Of a DNA stretch of 7,559 nucleotides, positions 6,994-7,559 are shown in pieces (position 1 is the first letter of the stretch; each line of letters begins with the position of its first letter). The position numbers were made by a program, and so were the translations under genes. Origin of the DNA: Helicobacter sp. (GTDB lineage: Bacteria > Campylobacterota > Campylobacteria > Campylobacterales > Helicobacteraceae); contig NZ_JAFLSB010000060.1 in assembly GCF_022511165.1 (NCBI RefSeq), positions 1 to 7,559 on the forward strand. Direction: 5' to 3'. The notes below the pieces were generated by a model. It was not told where the DNA came from and did not search any database. It was given only the letters and a program-made list of their open reading frames with translations.

Positions 6994-7559
6994 CTATTTT
7001 TGCTTAAGCACCACAGGCTCAATAAAAGGCACGTGGCTACCTACGACTTGAGATTTATCTTTTTTAAATTGCTTTAAAAATTGAGTGCGAGTTTGAGCGG
7101 CTTTTTTAGCATCGGTATCAAAACTCACAGAAATATTAGGCTGCTTTGTTTGCACATCAAAGGCGTGAAGCAAATCTGCCCAAAAAATAAGCTGCGTGTC
7201 CTTATCTTGTAACATAATCATATTATGCCCGGGAGTATGCCCATAAGCAGGAATTGCAGAGATGATAGAATCATCTTTAATGAGTTTCTTACTATGATCA
7301 AAAAATGCTTTATTCTTGATTGATTTGAGAGCATTTTTAATTTCTTCATTCGCTCCACTTGTTGTCCAATATTCATATTCTTTTTCATCAATGAGGACTT
7401 GAGCCTTTGTAAAAGGATTTTTTTTGCTCATAAAAGCACCAATATGATCAGGGTGCGCGTGAGTGATGATAATATGACTTATATCATTAGGCTTAAGCTT
7501 AGCTTGTTTGAGTGCATTTTTAAGACTTTCTAAAGTATCAGCAAAGCCAGTATCAACAA
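6994..7559 (-). CDS. MBL-fold metallo-hydrolase (5' end outside window)
   Basis: This is the C-terminal part (187 complete codons, ending in TAG at 6994) of a metallo-beta-lactamase-fold hydrolase. The visible protein opens with VDTGF, a typical strand before the active site. It then has the metal-binding HAHPDH motif at visible residues 33-38 (bases 7461-7444), HTPGH as the next ligand region, WADLLH supplying the bridging Asp, and GSHVPF with the last metal-binding His. The stretch from WADLLH through VSFDTD to GSHVPF resembles the COG0491-type hydrolases that are often exported to the periplasm. Substrate is unknown; lactonases and other esterases share this fold. A Met at 7431 follows the HAHPDH motif, so a protein starting there would lack the metal site; the true start is beyond 7559. 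Whether it carries a signal peptide cannot be seen. It is 76 bases upstream of rplI on the same strand and may or may not share its transcript. Confidence 0.88.
   Translation of the reverse strand, partial: VDTGFADTLESLKNALKQAKLKPNDISHIIITHAHPDHIGAFMSKKNPFTKAQVLIDEKEYEYWTTSGANEEIKNALKSIKNKAFFDHSKKLIKDDSIISAIPAYGHTPGHNMIMLQDKDTQLIFWADLLHAFDVQTKQPNISVSFDTDAKKAAQTRTQFLKQFKKDKSQVVGSHVPFIEPVVLKQK

Noticed and set aside
6981..7005. Hairpin plus T-run terminator at the end of the MBL gene
   Set aside because: Only a 4-bp AAGC/GCTT stem forms, with a mismatch next to it; too weak for an intrinsic terminator.
7429..7431. ATG at 7431 as the start of the MBL hydrolase
   Set aside because: The frame stays open upstream to the window edge and the essential HAHPDH metal-binding motif lies before this Met.
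1..7559. CRISPR array, transposon, tRNA/rRNA or phage sequence
   Set aside because: No spaced direct repeats, terminal inverted repeats, cloverleaf sequences or mobile-element proteins were seen; nearly all of the window is conserved coding sequence.

Overview
The window reads as chromosomal DNA from a Campylobacterota (epsilonproteobacterial) genome, most probably an enterohepatic-type Helicobacter. The evidence is AT-rich coding sequence, proteins whose closest remembered relatives are Helicobacter pylori HslV, HslU, Era and Csd6, and a gene order (rplI-hslV-hslU-era-csd6) that matches, from memory, H. pylori HP0514-HP0518. I cannot name the species from sequence alone.

All seven genes lie on the minus strand, so transcription runs from high to low coordinates. 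In that order they are: the 3' part of a metallo-beta-lactamase-fold hydrolase gene (7559-6994, 5' end outside the window); rplI (ribosomal protein L9); hslV and hslU (peptidase and ATPase of the HslVU protease); era (ribosome-assembly GTPase); csd6 (periplasmic peptidoglycan L,D-carboxypeptidase that shapes the cell); and a very long gene, open through the left edge (2549-1), encoding a fusion of a lysophospholipid-transporter-like MFS domain, a PlsC acyltransferase domain and an acyl-ACP synthetase domain (LplT-Aas type). That last frame has a good start at 2549 and no stop in 849 codons, so it occupies a third of the window with no frameshift.

Spacing is tight from rplI to csd6: 1 nt (rplI/hslV), 10 nt (hslV/hslU), 8 nt (hslU/era) and 22 nt (era/csd6). 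This points to one transcript with translational coupling. The 76-nt gap before rplI and the 67-nt gap before the fusion gene are the only places for extra promoters or terminators, and neither shows a convincing one. The operon joins ribosome function (L9, Era), protein quality control (HslVU) and cell-wall shape (Csd6); the flanking fusion gene would recycle lysophospholipids at the inner membrane.

I see no mobile element, CRISPR array, RNA gene or clearly foreign segment. The most unusual signal outside the genes is a short palindromic word, AGAWTCT, found 13 times against about 1.6 expected from base composition, in coding and intergenic DNA. I do not see an undescribed multi-gene system; the other points of interest are variations on known families.
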